A DNA stretch of 64,000 nucleotides from Desulfoscipio geothermicus (GTDB lineage Bacteria > Bacillota > Desulfotomaculia > Desulfotomaculales > Desulfallaceae): the NCBI GenBank assembly GCA_016841205.1, contig JAENZP010000007.1:101124-165123 (forward strand), in the 5' to 3' direction. Position 1 is the stretch's first letter. Each line of letters starts with the position of its first letter. A program made the position numbers and the translations under genes. This document shows, in pieces, positions 8,879-19,060 of this stretch. Below the pieces are notes generated by a model. That model did not search any database, had not been told where the DNA came from, and was given only the letters and a program-made list of their open reading frames with translations.

Positions 8879-11347
8879 CTAAATTTTTGTCACCGACAAC
8901 CCACCATCGGCCTCTCTGCTCTGTGCCCCAAGGGTATCAATAAGCACACGATCACCGCGTCTAAAGGTACCCCGCAGCATTTCCTCAGATAACCGGTCTT
9001 CAATTTCCTTTTGGATGGCCCGGCGCAGTGGCCTGGCACCATATTCCTCGTCAAATCCCTCTCTGGCCAGGTATTCACTAGCCGCCTCAGTAACTTCAAT
9101 TTCTATCTCATTTTCAGCCAACCGTTCAGCCACTTCCTGTACCATTAAACCGACAATTTCCGCAATGTGTGCCTGACTCAACGCATGAAATACAATTACA
9201 TCATCAATACGGTTTAAAAATTCCGGCCTAAATGCACGACGCAAGTCATCCATTATTTTTTTCTTCATATTTTCATAACTTGTACTTGTCCCCTCATCTG
9301 TTTTAAAGCCCAGTGTGGTTTCCCGCTTAATCAGGCTCACACCTACATTTGATGTCATTATGATTACAGCGTTACGAAAATCTACCGTACGCCCCTTGGC
9401 ATCAGTAAGGCGCCCGTCCTCAAGCACCTGAAGTAATATATTAAATACATCCGGGTGCGCCTTTTCAATCTCATCCAGCAGTACCACGGAATAGGGCTTG
9501 CGGCGTACCGCCTCGGTAAGTTGCCCGCCCTCGTCGTAACCCACATATCCTGGAGGCGCACCTACCAATCGGCTTACCGCAAACTTTTCCATATACTCGC
9601 TCATGTCTATACGTACCATGGCGTCCTCATCACCAAACATTGCCTCGGCCAGAGCCCGGGCCAGTTCAGTTTTACCCACACCGGTAGGTCCCAGGAAGAT
9701 AAACGAGCCAATCGGTCGTTTAGGATCTTTAAGTCCGGCCCTGGCCCGGCGGATAGCCTTAGACACCGCCATAACAGCCTCGTCCTGGCCAATAACCCGC
9801 TGGTGCAGTATTTCTTCCATATGCAACAGCCGGTCGGATTCTTCCTCCGCCAGTTTTCGTACCGGTATACCGGTCCAACTGGCCACAATTTGGGCTATAT
9901 CCTCCGCAGTCACCTCCAACTCCTTGCCGCCCTTTTGCTGCTGCCAACTGCTTCGCTTACCATCCAATTCCTGTTTTAACTTGCTTTCCTCATCCCTCAA
10001 TTGAGCCGCTTTTTCAAATTCCTGATTGTTTACAGCAGCTTCCTTTTCCTTGTGTGTTTCCTCAATGCGCTGCTCCAGATCTTTTACTTCCGGGGGCGTG
10101 GTAAGCGTATGCAAGCGCACACGTGAGCCCGCCTCATCCACTAAATCAATAGCTTTATCGGGTAAAAAACGGTCGGTAATATACCGGTCGCTCAGCCGAG
10201 CCGCCGCTTTTAATGCTTCATCAGTGATACGTACCCGGTGGTGCGCTTCGTATTTATCTCTTAGCCCCGTTAATATCTGTACCGTTTCTTCCACACTGGG
10301 CTCCTCCACCGAAATCGGCTGAAAACGTCGTTCCAAGGCGGAATCTCGCTCAATATTTTTACGGTATTCATCCAATGTGGTAGCACCTATGCACTGCAGC
10401 TCTCCTCTTGCCAGAGCCGGTTTTAATATATTAGCCGCATCAATGGCCCCTTCTGCCGCCCCGGCACCAATAATCGTATGCAATTCATCAATAAATATAA
10501 TAACATCCTTTTCCTGGATTATTTCTTGCACCACTTTTTTAAGCCGCTCCTCAAACTCTCCCCGGTACTTGGTACCGGCTACCAGCAAGGCCAAATCGAG
10601 GGTAACCAAGCGCTTTTGCAGCAAAATCTCAGGTACATTTCCAGCCACAATACGTTGGGCCAAACCCTCAACAATAGCCGTTTTGCCCACTCCAGGGTCA
10701 CCAATTAGCACAGGGTTGTTTTTAGTACGACGGCTTAAAATCTGTACCACCCGCTCAATTTCCTTATCCCGGCCCACCACAGGATCTAATTTATCCTCAC
10801 GGGCCATGGCGGTTAAATCCCGGCCGAACTGATCCAGAGTGACGGTTTTAGTGCCGCAACTCCCCCCTGCACAACCCGGTTGAGGCTGCTGCATCTGCCC
10901 CCCCCCTCCTCCGGCGCCACCCAACAACTGTGCAACCACTTGGCGCACCTTGTCCTGGTTAACACCGAAGGCAGCCAACACCTGTGCAGCCACACCTTCT
11001 CCTTCCTGTATTAAACCCAACAAAAGGTGCTCTGTGCACACGTAATTGGTGCCCATGCGTCGGGCTTCCTCAATGGAAAGCTCCAATACTCTTTTTACCC
11101 GGGGTGTCAGAGCCATTTCTCTGGGCACTTCTTCAACTTTGCCCATAGACTGTTCTACCATAGCCCGTACTTTGTCGGACTGCACTCCCAAGATGGTCAG
11201 GGTCTTAGCAGCCACCCCTTCGCCCTCGCCGATCAGCCCTAATAATATATGCTCCGTGCCCACATTGGGGTGTTTAAATCGTTTAGCCTCTTCCTGGGCT
11301 AATATAAGCACTTTTTGCGATCTCTGAGTAAACCTACCAAATAACAT
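8879..11347 (-). CDS. clpC: ATP-dependent Clp protease ATPase ClpC
   Basis: An 822-residue AAA+ unfoldase that works with ClpP and, in Firmicutes, with the arginine kinase McsB. Domain order: two N-terminal Clp repeats, first AAA domain with GDPGVGKTA, a middle UVR-like coiled coil ([15 protein letters not shown]), and second AAA domain with [10 protein letters not shown] start at the ATG 11345-11347, 9 bases after GGAGG; this gives [13 protein letters not shown] as in homologues, while an upstream TTG would add three residues. The ribosome site overlaps the end of mcsB. Confidence 0.97.
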   Translation of the reverse strand: MLFGRFTQRSQKVLILAQEEAKRFKHPNVGTEHILLGLIGEGEGVAAKTLTILGVQSDKVRAMVEQSMGKVEEVPREMALTPRVKRVLELSIEEARRMGTNYVCTEHLLLGLIQEGEGVAAQVLAAFGVNQDKVRQVVAQLLGGAGGGGGQMQQPQPGCAGGSCGTKTVTLDQFGRDLTAMAREDKLDPVVGRDKEIERVVQILSRRTKNNPVLIGDPGVGKTAIVEGLAQRIVAGNVPEILLQKRLVTLDLALLVAGTKYRGEFEERLKKVVQEIIQEKDVIIFIDELHTIIGAGAAEGAIDAANILKPALARGELQCIGATTLDEYRKNIERDSALERRFQPISVEEPSVEETVQILTGLRDKYEAHHRVRITDEALKAAARLSDRYITDRFLPDKAIDLVDEAGSRVRLHTLTTPPEVKDLEQRIEETHKEKEAAVNNQEFEKAAQLRDEESKLKQELDGKRSSWQQQKGGKELEVTAEDIAQIVASWTGIPVRKLAEEESDRLLHMEEILHQRVIGQDEAVMAVSKAIRRARAGLKDPKRPIGSFIFLGPTGVGKTELARALAEAMFGDEDAMVRIDMSEYMEKFAVSRLVGAPPGYVGYDEGGQLTEAVRRKPYSVVLLDEIEKAHPDVFNILLQVLEDGRLTDAKGRTVDFRNAVIIMTSNVGVSLIKRETTLGFKTDEGTSTSYENMKKKIMDDLRRAFRPEFLNRIDDVIVFHALSQAHIAEIVGLMVQEVAERLAENEIEIEVTEAASEYLAREGFDEEYGARPLRRAIQKEIEDRLSEEMLRGTFRRGDRVLIDTLGAQSREADGGLSVTKI

Positions 11348-11352
11348 ATTTA

Positions 11353-12420
11353 TCAACCTCCCTGATTTAGCTTATTACGAATGGTCTGAGCTCTTAAAAT
11401 ATCCAGCTGCAAAGAATTTAAGCTATTCTCCTGCTGATTCATCAGGTACGCCTGTCGGGTCATCACCATTAATTCCGTCAATTGTTCTGTCGTTGGGCCG
11501 GTGATCAGTCGTAAATCAACCCCCATCCGCACATCAGATAATCGGCGCATGGCTTCTTCTGAAGATATCATATGCGCATATTTCAGCAGACCATAAGAAC
11601 GCCCCACTTTATCTTCAAGCTGATCTTTGCGCTGCTGTAGTAATGCTTTTCGAGCCTCCCGTTCCTGTGTCAGTATCTGACCGGTAACTGAGTTTAAACT
11701 ATTGATTATTTCCTCCTCAGTATGTCCCATGGTAACTTGATTACTAAGCTGAAACAAATTGCCTAACGCTTCAGTGCCCTCACCGTATAGTCCCCGCACC
11801 GCAAATCCCAACTTGGAAATCATAGCTAGCACCGCACCTACTTGATCAACCAGCACTAACCCGGGTAGATGCAGCATCACCGAGGCCCGCATGCCCGTAC
11901 CGACATTAGTGGGGCAGGCAGTTAGGTAGCCAAACTTTTCGGAAAAGGCATAGTCCAGCGTATTTTCCAAACCATCATCTATTTGATCTACCAATGCCCA
12001 GGCCTTCTCCAGCTGCAATCCCGGCAGCAAGCACTGAATACGCAAATGATCCTCTTCATTGATCATAATACTGATTACTTCATCATCCCGCAGAGCTACA
12101 GCCTTTTTCCCATATTCCTCTAAAAGATTTGGGCTGATTAAGTGTTTCTCCACTAGTATCTGCCTCTCCACGGGGCTCAATTCAGACATGCGAGTTGTTT
12201 CCAAGTCGCCAACTTGGCTTCTAATAGCTTGGTTCTCCGAGGCCAACTGCACCGCATATATAACTTGTTCAGCCTTTTCCTGATCCAGTAGATGGGGGAA
12301 AGCATATCCTTTTAGATTGCGGGCCACCCTAACCCGGCAGCTAATCAGTATATCCCCATCAGGTCCGTCCCCTTTCATCCAGCCGCTTTTAGCACTGTTC
12401 ACCGTTTCCTTAATAGTCAT
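11353..12420 (-). CDS. mcsB: Protein arginine kinase McsB
   Basis: A 355-residue phosphagen-kinase-type enzyme that phosphorylates arginine residues, marking proteins for ClpCP and controlling CtsR. The ATP-binding [16 protein letters not shown] segment and the [19 protein letters not shown] segment with the catalytic Cys are visible. The ATG at 12418-12420 has GGAGG 8 bases upstream; a longer frame begins inside mcsA but lacks a ribosome site. The start overlaps the mcsA stop by 11 bases. Confidence 0.96.
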   Translation of the reverse strand: MTIKETVNSAKSGWMKGDGPDGDILISCRVRVARNLKGYAFPHLLDQEKAEQVIYAVQLASENQAIRSQVGDLETTRMSELSPVERQILVEKHLISPNLLEEYGKKAVALRDDEVISIMINEEDHLRIQCLLPGLQLEKAWALVDQIDDGLENTLDYAFSEKFGYLTACPTNVGTGMRASVMLHLPGLVLVDQVGAVLAMISKLGFAVRGLYGEGTEALGNLFQLSNQVTMGHTEEEIINSLNSVTGQILTQEREARKALLQQRKDQLEDKVGRSYGLLKYAHMISSEEAMRRLSDVRMGVDLRLITGPTTEQLTELMVMTRQAYLMNQQENSLNSLQLDILRAQTIRNKLNQGG

Positions 12421-12943
12421 TATGCTCACCTCCGGACAGCTGCTGTTCCAATTGCCGGATTTTATCACGCAGCTGAGCTGCCTGTTCAAATTCTTCCCGT
12501 GACACGGCTTGCTTAAGATACTCTTTCATCTCTTTAATTTGCTTAATTACCTTAGCCCGCCCGCCAGTGCGCTCGGGCACCTTACCCACATGGCTGCTGG
12601 AACCGTGAATTCTTCGCATTATAGGCCCCAAGCGATCCTGAAAATGCCGGTAGCAGTCACCACATCCTAATAACCCCTTTTGGGTAAATACACTTTCCGT
12701 AGTGCCGCATGTTGGACAACTAGTTTCCTGCCGTGTTTTGGTGGCATATTGTTGGGCGGACGGTGCCTGGCTCAATAAACCGGCCAGAATATTAGGCAAA
12801 TTAATTTGGGGCATAAAACCAAATCCCCCGGCCTGCACCTGACCGGCACAAATCTCGCATAAATGAGTATTAGTTTTATGGCCATTTACAATCTCTGTAT
12901 AGTGCACGGTGGCAGGTCTTTCATTACATCTTTCACAGAGCAT
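12410..12943 (-). CDS. mcsA: McsA, zinc-binding activator of McsB
   Basis: About 177 residues with four CXXC motifs in pairs (CERCNERPA, CEICAG, CPTCG, CGDC) and a C-terminal UVR domain (REEFEQAAQLRDKIRQLE). McsA activates the McsB arginine kinase and helps CtsR release DNA under stress. The ATG at 12941-12943 has GGGGGA 6 bases upstream; two TTG codons just before it are alternatives. Confidence 0.95.
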   Translation of the reverse strand: MLCERCNERPATVHYTEIVNGHKTNTHLCEICAGQVQAGGFGFMPQINLPNILAGLLSQAPSAQQYATKTRQETSCPTCGTTESVFTQKGLLGCGDCYRHFQDRLGPIMRRIHGSSSHVGKVPERTGGRAKVIKQIKEMKEYLKQAVSREEFEQAAQLRDKIRQLEQQLSGGEHNDY

Positions 12944-12961
12944 CAACAATCCCCCAGTATA

Positions 12962-13432
12962 TTATTTATAGTTTTTAAAAATTACCATTAATATTGATTT
13001 AAGAATATTGGCCCGCAGTTGATCCCGAGCCGGTAGACCAATGCGCAATACATCTCGGGCAAGACATGCATTAATAATAGCGGCCTCCCGGAAGGTAATA
13101 ATCTCCTCCTCCAGCAGCCGGGATAAAATAGCACTAGCACCACGCTCGGAGATACGCTCACCCACAAGACTTACTACTTCGTTCACCATATCTAGTTCCC
13201 CGGCATTCAGCGGCACCTTAACTATCCGCACGAACCCCCCGCCACCTCGGCGGCTTTCCACCACATAACCTTTTTCAATGGTAAACCTGGTAGATAAGAC
13301 GTAATTAATTTGCGAGGGGACGCAATCAAATTTTTCCGCCAGCTCATTGCGCTGTATTTCGATTATTTTTTCACCACTCTGCTGGATCAATTTATTTAAA
13401 TATTGCTCAATTAGGTTAGACAAACTGGACAT
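12962..13432 (-). CDS. ctsR: Transcription repressor CtsR
   Basis: A 156-residue repressor of class III heat-shock genes, first gene of ctsR-mcsA-mcsB-clpC. The winged helix (NELAEKFDCVPSQINYVLSTRF) and the glycine-rich wing (ESRRGGGGFVRI), which contacts the DNA minor groove and holds the arginine targeted by McsB, are visible. Length and order match B. subtilis. It probably represses its own operon through the site noted upstream. Confidence 0.97.
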   Translation of the reverse strand: MSSLSNLIEQYLNKLIQQSGEKIIEIQRNELAEKFDCVPSQINYVLSTRFTIEKGYVVESRRGGGGFVRIVKVPLNAGELDMVNEVVSLVGERISERGASAILSRLLEEEIITFREAAIINACLARDVLRIGLPARDQLRANILKSILMVIFKNYK

Positions 13433-13503
13433 TATAGCAATTGACCTCCTACAATCAGATATACTTGCGCTATCGCACCCATTTCGAATACTATGGCTAA
13501 TTA

Positions 13504-13566
13504 TTTTGATTTTGACTTTAACTTACCTTAACTATAGTATACCACCAACCTATAACAAATTTTCAA
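13504..13566 (-). promoter_or_regulatory. Candidate ctsR promoter with CtsR-like heptads
   Basis: On the minus strand TTGAAA (13561-13566), a 19-base spacer and TATACT (13536-13541). Just downstream lie AGTTAAA (13517-13523) and AGTCAAA (13511-13517), which resemble the CtsR heptad RGTCAAA, followed by another TCAAAA. The spacing is not the standard NAN between heptads, so the operator is tentative. Confidence 0.5.
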
Positions 13567-13756
13567 CAATCAAAAAGGACCGGGAAACTTAATAGTATTT
13601 AAATATCTTTGTTTTTCTTAATATAGTTTGTTCTTTCTAAAATTATTAGTCTTATATATATGTCAAATAACCCCTTTTGTACTTAATAAAATACCAACTC
13701 ATTTTTATTGCAATCATTGCCAAACGTTATCTGCTGTTATAAAATGAACATATAAT

Positions 13757-13785
13757 AAGCCCATGAGTTACTTGCTCGTGGGCTT
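13757..13785 (+). promoter_or_regulatory. Hairpin in the leader of the Gx-type membrane protein gene
   Basis: An 11-bp stem with one G-U pair (AAGCCCATGAG / CTCGTGGGCTT) and a 7-base loop, just after a TATAAT (13751-13756). It hides an in-frame ATG at 13763, which argues that translation begins further downstream. Confidence 0.45.
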
Positions 13786-13837
13786 ACTATCTATATTAAT
13801 GTGGATGGAGAGAAAAAACGTTTTAGAGAGTAAATAC

Positions 13838-14353
13838 ATGGCCAATGCAAAGCGACTGGTTATAATAGCCTTATTTATCGCCCAGGCAACCGCACTAAAT
13901 ATCATGGAAGGTTTTATAACACTGCCCATTGTTGTTCCGGGCGTAAAACTGGGGCTGGCCAATATAATTACCCTACTAGCTTTATTAATCCTGGGGTGGA
14001 GAGACGTATTTTTAATTGTCACCTTGCGATGCCTACTGGCTGCCCTGTATGGCGGCAACCCTGTAAGCTTTTTATTCAGCATCGGTGGCGGTTTGTTAAG
14101 CACATTAATCATGGTTTTAATGTGGAAGTATTTTAGCAAGTACATCAGCGTCGTCACCATCAGCCTGATGGGAGCAGTCGGGCATAACATAGGGCAATTA
14201 TTCGTAGCCGGCTTACTAATAAAAGATTTTCGCATTTATGTTTACCTGCCGGTTTTATTGGTGTCAGCGCTAATAACAGGATATATCGTCGGTATAGTTG
14301 TCACACAAACCCATAATATTTTTCTTAAGAAGAGCTGGCATTTTAACAGTTAA
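13838..14353 (+). CDS. Gx transporter / HepI-type membrane protein
   Basis: A 171-residue integral membrane protein with about five hydrophobic helices, of the family annotated as heptaprenyl diphosphate synthase component I or Gx transporter (MEGFITLPIVVPGVKLGLANI, then RCLLAALYGGNP). The family resembles ECF S components and is usually found beside NusG-II and FMN-binding proteins; here those are encoded 9-15 kb away. I place the start at ATG 13838 (MANAKRL); in-frame ATGs at 13763 and 13805 are possible. It is alone on the plus strand. Confidence 0.8.
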   Translation: MANAKRLVIIALFIAQATALNIMEGFITLPIVVPGVKLGLANIITLLALLILGWRDVFLIVTLRCLLAALYGGNPVSFLFSIGGGLLSTLIMVLMWKYFSKYISVVTISLMGAVGHNIGQLFVAGLLIKDFRIYVYLPVLLVSALITGYIVGIVVTQTHNIFLKKSWHFNS

Positions 14354-14491
14354 TATAACCTCATAAATATTCTATGAACTTGTGTCATAAACAACACTGC
14401 GGGTATCAAATTTTATTTCCAAATGTTATTTCATTAAAATAACCGGTTGTGCACTTAACTATTATATGGAACTATTAACCTTTCCAGATAT

Positions 14492-14531
14492 ACATAAAAA
14501 GGACACAGCGGAGTTTGTACTCCGCTGTGTC
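14492..14531 (-). terminator. Intrinsic terminator of the tRNA cluster
   Basis: A perfect 13-bp stem (GACACAGCGGAGT / ACTCCGCTGTGTC) followed by CTTTTTATG on the minus strand, just downstream of tRNA-Asn. Confidence 0.92.
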
Positions 14532-14537
14532 TTTTAT

Positions 14538-14612
14538 TGGCTCCCCGAGCTGGATTCGAACCAGCAACCCTCCGGTTAACAGCCGGATGCTCTACCGTTG
14601 AGCTATCGAGGA
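14538..14612 (-). tRNA. tRNA-Asn (anticodon GTT)
   Basis: A 75-base cloverleaf: acceptor TCCTCGA / TCGGGGA, anticodon loop CTGTTAA, T-loop TTCGAAT, CCA end encoded. Third gene of the cluster in the direction of transcription. Confidence 0.96.
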
Positions 14613-14617
14613 ACATC

Positions 14618-14693
14618 TGGTGGAGATGACCGGACTCGAACCGGTGACCCCCTGCTTGCAAGGCAGGTGCTCTCCCAACTGAGCTACACCCCC
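14618..14693 (-). tRNA. tRNA-Ala (anticodon TGC)
   Basis: A 76-base cloverleaf: acceptor GGGGGTG / CATCTCC, anticodon loop CTTGCAA, T-loop TTCGAGT, CCA end encoded. It lies 5 bases from tRNA-Asn. Confidence 0.96.
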
Positions 14694-14790
14694 ATTTAAT
14701 GTTTAGCCCTACGATTTAAAATAATATCATATTTAAAGCAATTTGCAAACATTATTCTGCTTATCCAGATCACAATTCGGCAACATGAAT

Positions 14791-14867
<77 letters not shown>

Positions 14868-14961
14868 CAACTGGACTGGTTATATTTCATTACCGCCTCG
14901 GTTTTAAATATTATCATAAAGCGCGAAATGTGTCAATAAACAAATTATATCCAATTTAACG

Positions 14962-16473
14962 CTAATTATCCCGCGGCTTCAATAACGGGAATAATATAAC
15001 GTCTCTTATGGATGCCGCATCCGTCAAGAGCATCACCAGCCGGTCAATGCCAATACCTAGTCCTCCTGCAGGTGGCATACCATATTCCAGGGCATTAACA
15101 TAGTCTTCATCCATCATATGTGCTTCATCATCACCAGCTTGCCTTTTTTCAAGCTGATTTAAAAATCTCTCCTTTTGATCAATTGGATCATTTAGCTCGG
15201 AAAACGCATTGGCCATTTCTCGCCCGCAAATAAACAACTCAAACCGGTAAGTAAGATCAGGCCTGTCCTCCATTTTTTTAGCAAGAGGTGATATGTCCAG
15301 TGGATAATCGTAAATAAAAGTGGGTTGGATTAAATTTGACTCGACCATTTCCTCAAACACTTTATTTAAAATGGTACCCCACGACTCACCGCGCTCCACT
15401 TCAATAGGCAAATGCCGTACTGCATCATAAGCTTCATCATCAGTGCTCAGCGTTTCAAAATCTACCCCACTGTATTTTTTTACCGCTTCCAACATAGTCA
15501 CCCGTGCCCAGGGCTTAGCCAAGCTGATATCTACATCGCCATAGTGCACAATATTGGTACCCAGCACCTGCTCTGTCACAGCACAGATAAGATCCTCGGT
15601 CAAATTCATCATATCATAATAGTCAGCATAGGCTTGATAAAGTTCCAACGTGGTAAACTCGGGGTTATGTTTGGTGCTAATCCCTTCATTGCGAAAATTG
15701 CGATTAATTTCGTATATTCGGTCAAAACCGCCCACCAGCAACCTCTTCAAGTAAAGCTCCGGCGCAATCCGCAAAAATAAGTTCATATCCAACGTGTTAT
15801 GATAGGTAACAAAAGGACGGGCCACCGCTCCGCCAGCGATAGGATGCATCATGGGCGTTTCCACTTCCAAGAAACCCCGCTGATCTAAATATCCACGCAT
15901 AGCCTGTATAATCCGACTGCGCTTAACAAAAGACTCCTTGACATCGGGATTAACAATCAAATCCACATAACGCTGCCGGTAGCGCAACTCCACATCCCGC
16001 AAACCATGCCATTTTTCAGGTAGGGGACGCAAAGACTTGCTTAACAACTGCAGGGTTTCCACCGCCACGGTGATTTCACCCATGTGTGTCTTAAATACCT
16101 TGCCGACCACGCCTATGATATCACCAATATCCAGCTTAGTATACAATTCATAAGCCTGTTCGCCAATGTCGTTTAATCGGGCATAAATTTGAATTTGACC
16201 CGTACTGTCCTGTATGTTCGCAAAACCAGCCTTGCCATGCCCCCTTTTGGCTATAAGCCGTCCTGCCAAAGAAACCTGCCGGTTTTCAAAGCCCTCGAAG
16301 TCATCCAATATTTCCCCGGCCATATGGGTGCGCTCGTATTTACCGCCATATGGTTTTATGCCCTGCTGCTTGAATTCGGCTAGTTTGGCCAGCCGTACCC
16401 GCATCAAATCGCTAATATCCTCGGTTCCCGCCCGGGATGCATTAACATCCTGTTTTGATCGATCACTGGACAT
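14962..16473 (-). CDS. lysS: Lysyl-tRNA synthetase, class II
   Basis: A 503-residue class II synthetase: N-terminal OB-fold anticodon-binding domain (residues about 60-170), motif 2 ([15 protein letters not shown], then HNPEFTTLE) and motif 3 ([13 protein letters not shown] near the C-terminus). Length and order fit bacterial LysS. It follows greA by 29 bases, a common clostridial pairing (dusB-greA-lysS), and is followed by the tRNA cluster. Confidence 0.97.
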   Translation of the reverse strand: MSSDRSKQDVNASRAGTEDISDLMRVRLAKLAEFKQQGIKPYGGKYERTHMAGEILDDFEGFENRQVSLAGRLIAKRGHGKAGFANIQDSTGQIQIYARLNDIGEQAYELYTKLDIGDIIGVVGKVFKTHMGEITVAVETLQLLSKSLRPLPEKWHGLRDVELRYRQRYVDLIVNPDVKESFVKRSRIIQAMRGYLDQRGFLEVETPMMHPIAGGAVARPFVTYHNTLDMNLFLRIAPELYLKRLLVGGFDRIYEINRNFRNEGISTKHNPEFTTLELYQAYADYYDMMNLTEDLICAVTEQVLGTNIVHYGDVDISLAKPWARVTMLEAVKKYSGVDFETLSTDDEAYDAVRHLPIEVERGESWGTILNKVFEEMVESNLIQPTFIYDYPLDISPLAKKMEDRPDLTYRFELFICGREMANAFSELNDPIDQKERFLNQLEKRQAGDDEAHMMDEDYVNALEYGMPPAGGLGIGIDRLVMLLTDAASIRDVILFPLLKPRDN

Positions 16474-16502
16474 TTTATGTACTTCCCTCCGATGTACTCA
16501 AA

Positions 16503-16979
16503 CTACTTAATAATATCTACTATTTGATATTTTAAAGCACCTGCCGGTACGATAACTTCCACGGTTTCACCCTTTGATTTACCTAGTATAGATTTGCCCA
16601 CCGGAGATTCATTGGATATTTTATTTTCCCCGGGATCGGCTTCCGCGGAACCAACAATGGTGCACTGAAATTCCTCATCAAATTCAATATCACGTAAAAG
16701 CACCGTTGAGCCAATGGATACCACCTCGGTGCCTAAGTTTTCATCATCAATAATTTTGGCATTGCGCAGCATTTTTTCTAGCATGAGGATACGTCCCTCT
16801 ATGAAAGCCTGCTCGTTTTTAGCGTCTTCGTATTCGGAGTTTTCGCTAATATCACCAAATTCTATAGCCTGTTTAATCCGCAAGGCCACCTCCCGGCGGC
16901 TTACCGATTTTAATTGCTCCAATTCCACCTCTAATTTTTTCAGACCTTCTATAGTAAGAATAACTTCCTTATCGCTCAT
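16503..16979 (-). CDS. greA: Transcription elongation factor GreA
   Basis: A 158-residue protein with the N-terminal coiled coil, its acidic tip ([14 protein letters not shown]), and the C-terminal FKBP-like domain ([23 protein letters not shown]). GreA rescues backtracked RNA polymerase by stimulating transcript cleavage. It lies directly upstream of lysS. Confidence 0.97.
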   Translation of the reverse strand: MSDKEVILTIEGLKKLEVELEQLKSVSRREVALRIKQAIEFGDISENSEYEDAKNEQAFIEGRILMLEKMLRNAKIIDDENLGTEVVSIGSTVLLRDIEFDEEFQCTIVGSAEADPGENKISNESPVGKSILGKSKGETVEVIVPAGALKYQIVDIIK

Positions 16980-17086
16980 TTAGTTTCTTCTCCTATCTTA
17001 GGGTTTACAAACTATATATGTTTTTCCCTTTTAGTAATGCAAAAAAACAAGGATATAAAAAAAGTTAAATTTTAACAAATTCTTCT

Positions 17087-17127
17087 AGCCATTATTAAAG
17101 CACTGCAAAAAAAAAATTTTGCAGTGC
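17087..17127 (-). terminator. Intrinsic terminator after the acyl-ACP-reductase-like gene
   Basis: A stem of at least 11 bp (GCACTGCAAAA / TTTTGCAGTGC) followed by TTTAATAATGG on the minus strand, about 95 bases past the stop at 17220 and upstream of greA. Confidence 0.8.
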
Positions 17128-17219
17128 CTCAATGTTCCACTGTTCATCCATAACATTATATGTATGTCATTATTTTTTGTCAAGCTTGAAGACATATTAA
17201 TAATTAACATTATGTCAAA

Positions 17220-18305
17220 CTATCTAACGTTATTGATTAAATTAGCCTGTGCTCGCTCTTTAATCCTGGTTATTTCCTCATGACTGACCGCCTTTTCAAA
17301 ACTACGCAAACCAGCCAGCCGAAAACCATGTTTACGTGCAAGCGCCGATATTTGTTCCACTTGTTCCTGGCTTAAGTCCCGACCCAGACTATAGTTCTCG
17401 TAGCGACCTTCCATGGCAAGTATCATAGTTTCCGCCATGCAGGCATAGGACGTACCTGCAGGAAAACCAAAATTAAAGTTAAAATTTACATTACCTGGCA
17501 CTTTAACCACGCCGCCCTCAATAACCAGTACATCCCGGCGTTTTTCAGCAACCTGCTTGGAAACATTACGTGGACGGCTGACGTCGCATACCACGGCACC
17601 GGGCATTAAGTCATCAGGAGCAATAATGGTATCCACCGCGCTAGTAACAGCAATCACTATCTGGGCGTTCCTTAAGGCATGTTTTATATCTGAGGTAATC
17701 CGGGCCGCTACACCGGTTTCATACATAATCTTGCTAGACAGTTCCTCCAGCCGGTTTTTCTGCCGTGCCACTAGTGTCAAGGATCGCACATCACGGGCTA
17801 GCATACGGGCACAAACTTGCCCAATTGAACCCGTGGCACCCACCACCACGGCATGGCACTTTTTCAGGTCATGACCCATCAAGCAGGCTGCCTCCCTGGT
17901 ACCATCCAACGCAGTGGCCACAGTATAGCTATTGCCAGTGGTAACGGCTATCTCCAGATTTTTGGCCACTGTAATTCCTGCGTCTCCCACCACTGAGGTA
18001 AAAGCACCCAATCCCAGTATTTTAGCCCCCATTTTCTGTGCCAGTTTGCCGGTTTTAATAATTTTTTCTATAACATATTCCTCAGGCAGTTCCAGCATTA
18101 GGCGGGCTGTAATAGGACAAGCCACAAACCAGCCTTCGATCTGAGCATGATCCGAATAAACACCGGTAATTTTAGACACTTTTAAAGGCGGTGAGTATTT
18201 AAATAACCCCTCGAGCAGGCGGGGCGGCAACTTGCCCAGCAGTCCAAACTTGCGACCGATATCACTTATATCCAGAGGGTGAATCATGAACGCGAAATTA
18301 TTCAT
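17220..18305 (-). CDS. Acyl-ACP-reductase-like / shikimate dehydrogenase-like protein
   Basis: A 361-residue NAD(P)-binding protein, usually annotated as quinate/shikimate dehydrogenase. Its motifs align better with cyanobacterial fatty acyl-ACP reductase: GLGAFTSVV (residue 98), TTGNSYTVA (122), VVGATGSIGQ (154), GGVVKVPG and YACMAETMILAMEGR (287-301), the last holding Cys289 at the place of the catalytic Cys of cyanobacterial enzymes. The reaction there is reduction of acyl-ACP to fatty aldehyde. This is my recollection of that family, not a search. The HTH gene immediately upstream (14 bases) is probably co-transcribed and may regulate it. Confidence 0.7.
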   Translation of the reverse strand: MNNFAFMIHPLDISDIGRKFGLLGKLPPRLLEGLFKYSPPLKVSKITGVYSDHAQIEGWFVACPITARLMLELPEEYVIEKIIKTGKLAQKMGAKILGLGAFTSVVGDAGITVAKNLEIAVTTGNSYTVATALDGTREAACLMGHDLKKCHAVVVGATGSIGQVCARMLARDVRSLTLVARQKNRLEELSSKIMYETGVAARITSDIKHALRNAQIVIAVTSAVDTIIAPDDLMPGAVVCDVSRPRNVSKQVAEKRRDVLVIEGGVVKVPGNVNFNFNFGFPAGTSYACMAETMILAMEGRYENYSLGRDLSQEQVEQISALARKHGFRLAGLRSFEKAVSHEEITRIKERAQANLINNVR

Positions 18306-18319
18306 TAGACCTTCCTCCT

Positions 18320-18850
18320 TTAATGGCCCGCTTTAATAGCTCTAATAACCGCTACCAGCTCCGCCGGGTCAACATACTTGTCTTCCCTAATAGGAGATTC
18401 GCCTATTACCAGCCCTACCACTTTTTTATCCAGCACAGCCCGAATAATTTTAATTCTTTTATCAGAGCCAATGACCACTATTTGGTCATAAGAATGGGCC
18501 CGAGCAATGAGCTCCATAATAGCGTTAAAAAGTTCTATGCCACTTTTTTGCCTAACAAATTCCCAGCGTTCTTTTTCAGTCATTAAAAGTGCGTAATCCA
18601 CGCCCTCGGCCTGCAACAAATTGTATATTTCATCACAATTGGAAATGGGAAAACCGACTACAGCCACACTTTTGCCCTTACGCACTTCTCCCATGTTTTC
18701 CAAGCGTGATACCAGGGTGCGATCAATGCCCAATCGGGCGGCCACATCGGTCTGGGAAAGCCCCATAGACCGAAGCTCTAAAATTTCTGTTATAAAATTA
18801 TCTATTTTATGTCTGCTAATCACTTTATCGCTTATGCGTATCAAGTCCAT
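18320..18850 (-). CDS. HTH-domain regulator paired with the acyl-ACP-reductase-like gene
   Basis: A 176-residue protein with an N-terminal XRE-like helix-turn-helix (LSQTDVAARLGIDRTLVSRLEN, residues about 32-53) and a C-terminal alpha/beta domain (VAVVGFPISNCDEIYNLL, IVVIGSDKRIK, VVGLVIGESP). The C-terminal part resembles no small-molecule-binding domain I can name. The GGGGGAAGG ribosome site supports the ATG. It is the first gene of a two-gene operon. Confidence 0.75.
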   Translation of the reverse strand: MDLIRISDKVISRHKIDNFITEILELRSMGLSQTDVAARLGIDRTLVSRLENMGEVRKGKSVAVVGFPISNCDEIYNLLQAEGVDYALLMTEKERWEFVRQKSGIELFNAIMELIARAHSYDQIVVIGSDKRIKIIRAVLDKKVVGLVIGESPIREDKYVDPAELVAVIRAIKAGH

Positions 18851-19026
18851 AACCTTCCCCCTGGCCTACAATATAGGGCGATTACAAGGTAAGAATAGTT
18901 TGTGCACAATCTTGTGTACAATAATATTCTAACAGGACTTTCCTTATTAGTCAAAAAAATTTCCCAAAGGCTCCTTCAGATATATCAGGCATATCCAGAC
19001 CTGACATTATTTTTATTATATGGCCG

Positions 19027-19058
19027 AAAATTAAAATAAACCGGTTAGGCACCGGTTT
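19027..19058 (-). terminator. Intrinsic terminator after dusB
   Basis: An 8-bp stem (AAACCGGT / ACCGGTTT) followed on the minus strand by ATTTTAATTTT, immediately past the dusB stop. Confidence 0.82.
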
Positions 19059-19060
19059 AA

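Noticed and set aside
9455..9979. 174-codon frame opposite clpC
   Set aside because: Antisense to the strongly conserved ClpC ATPase domain; no signal for expression.
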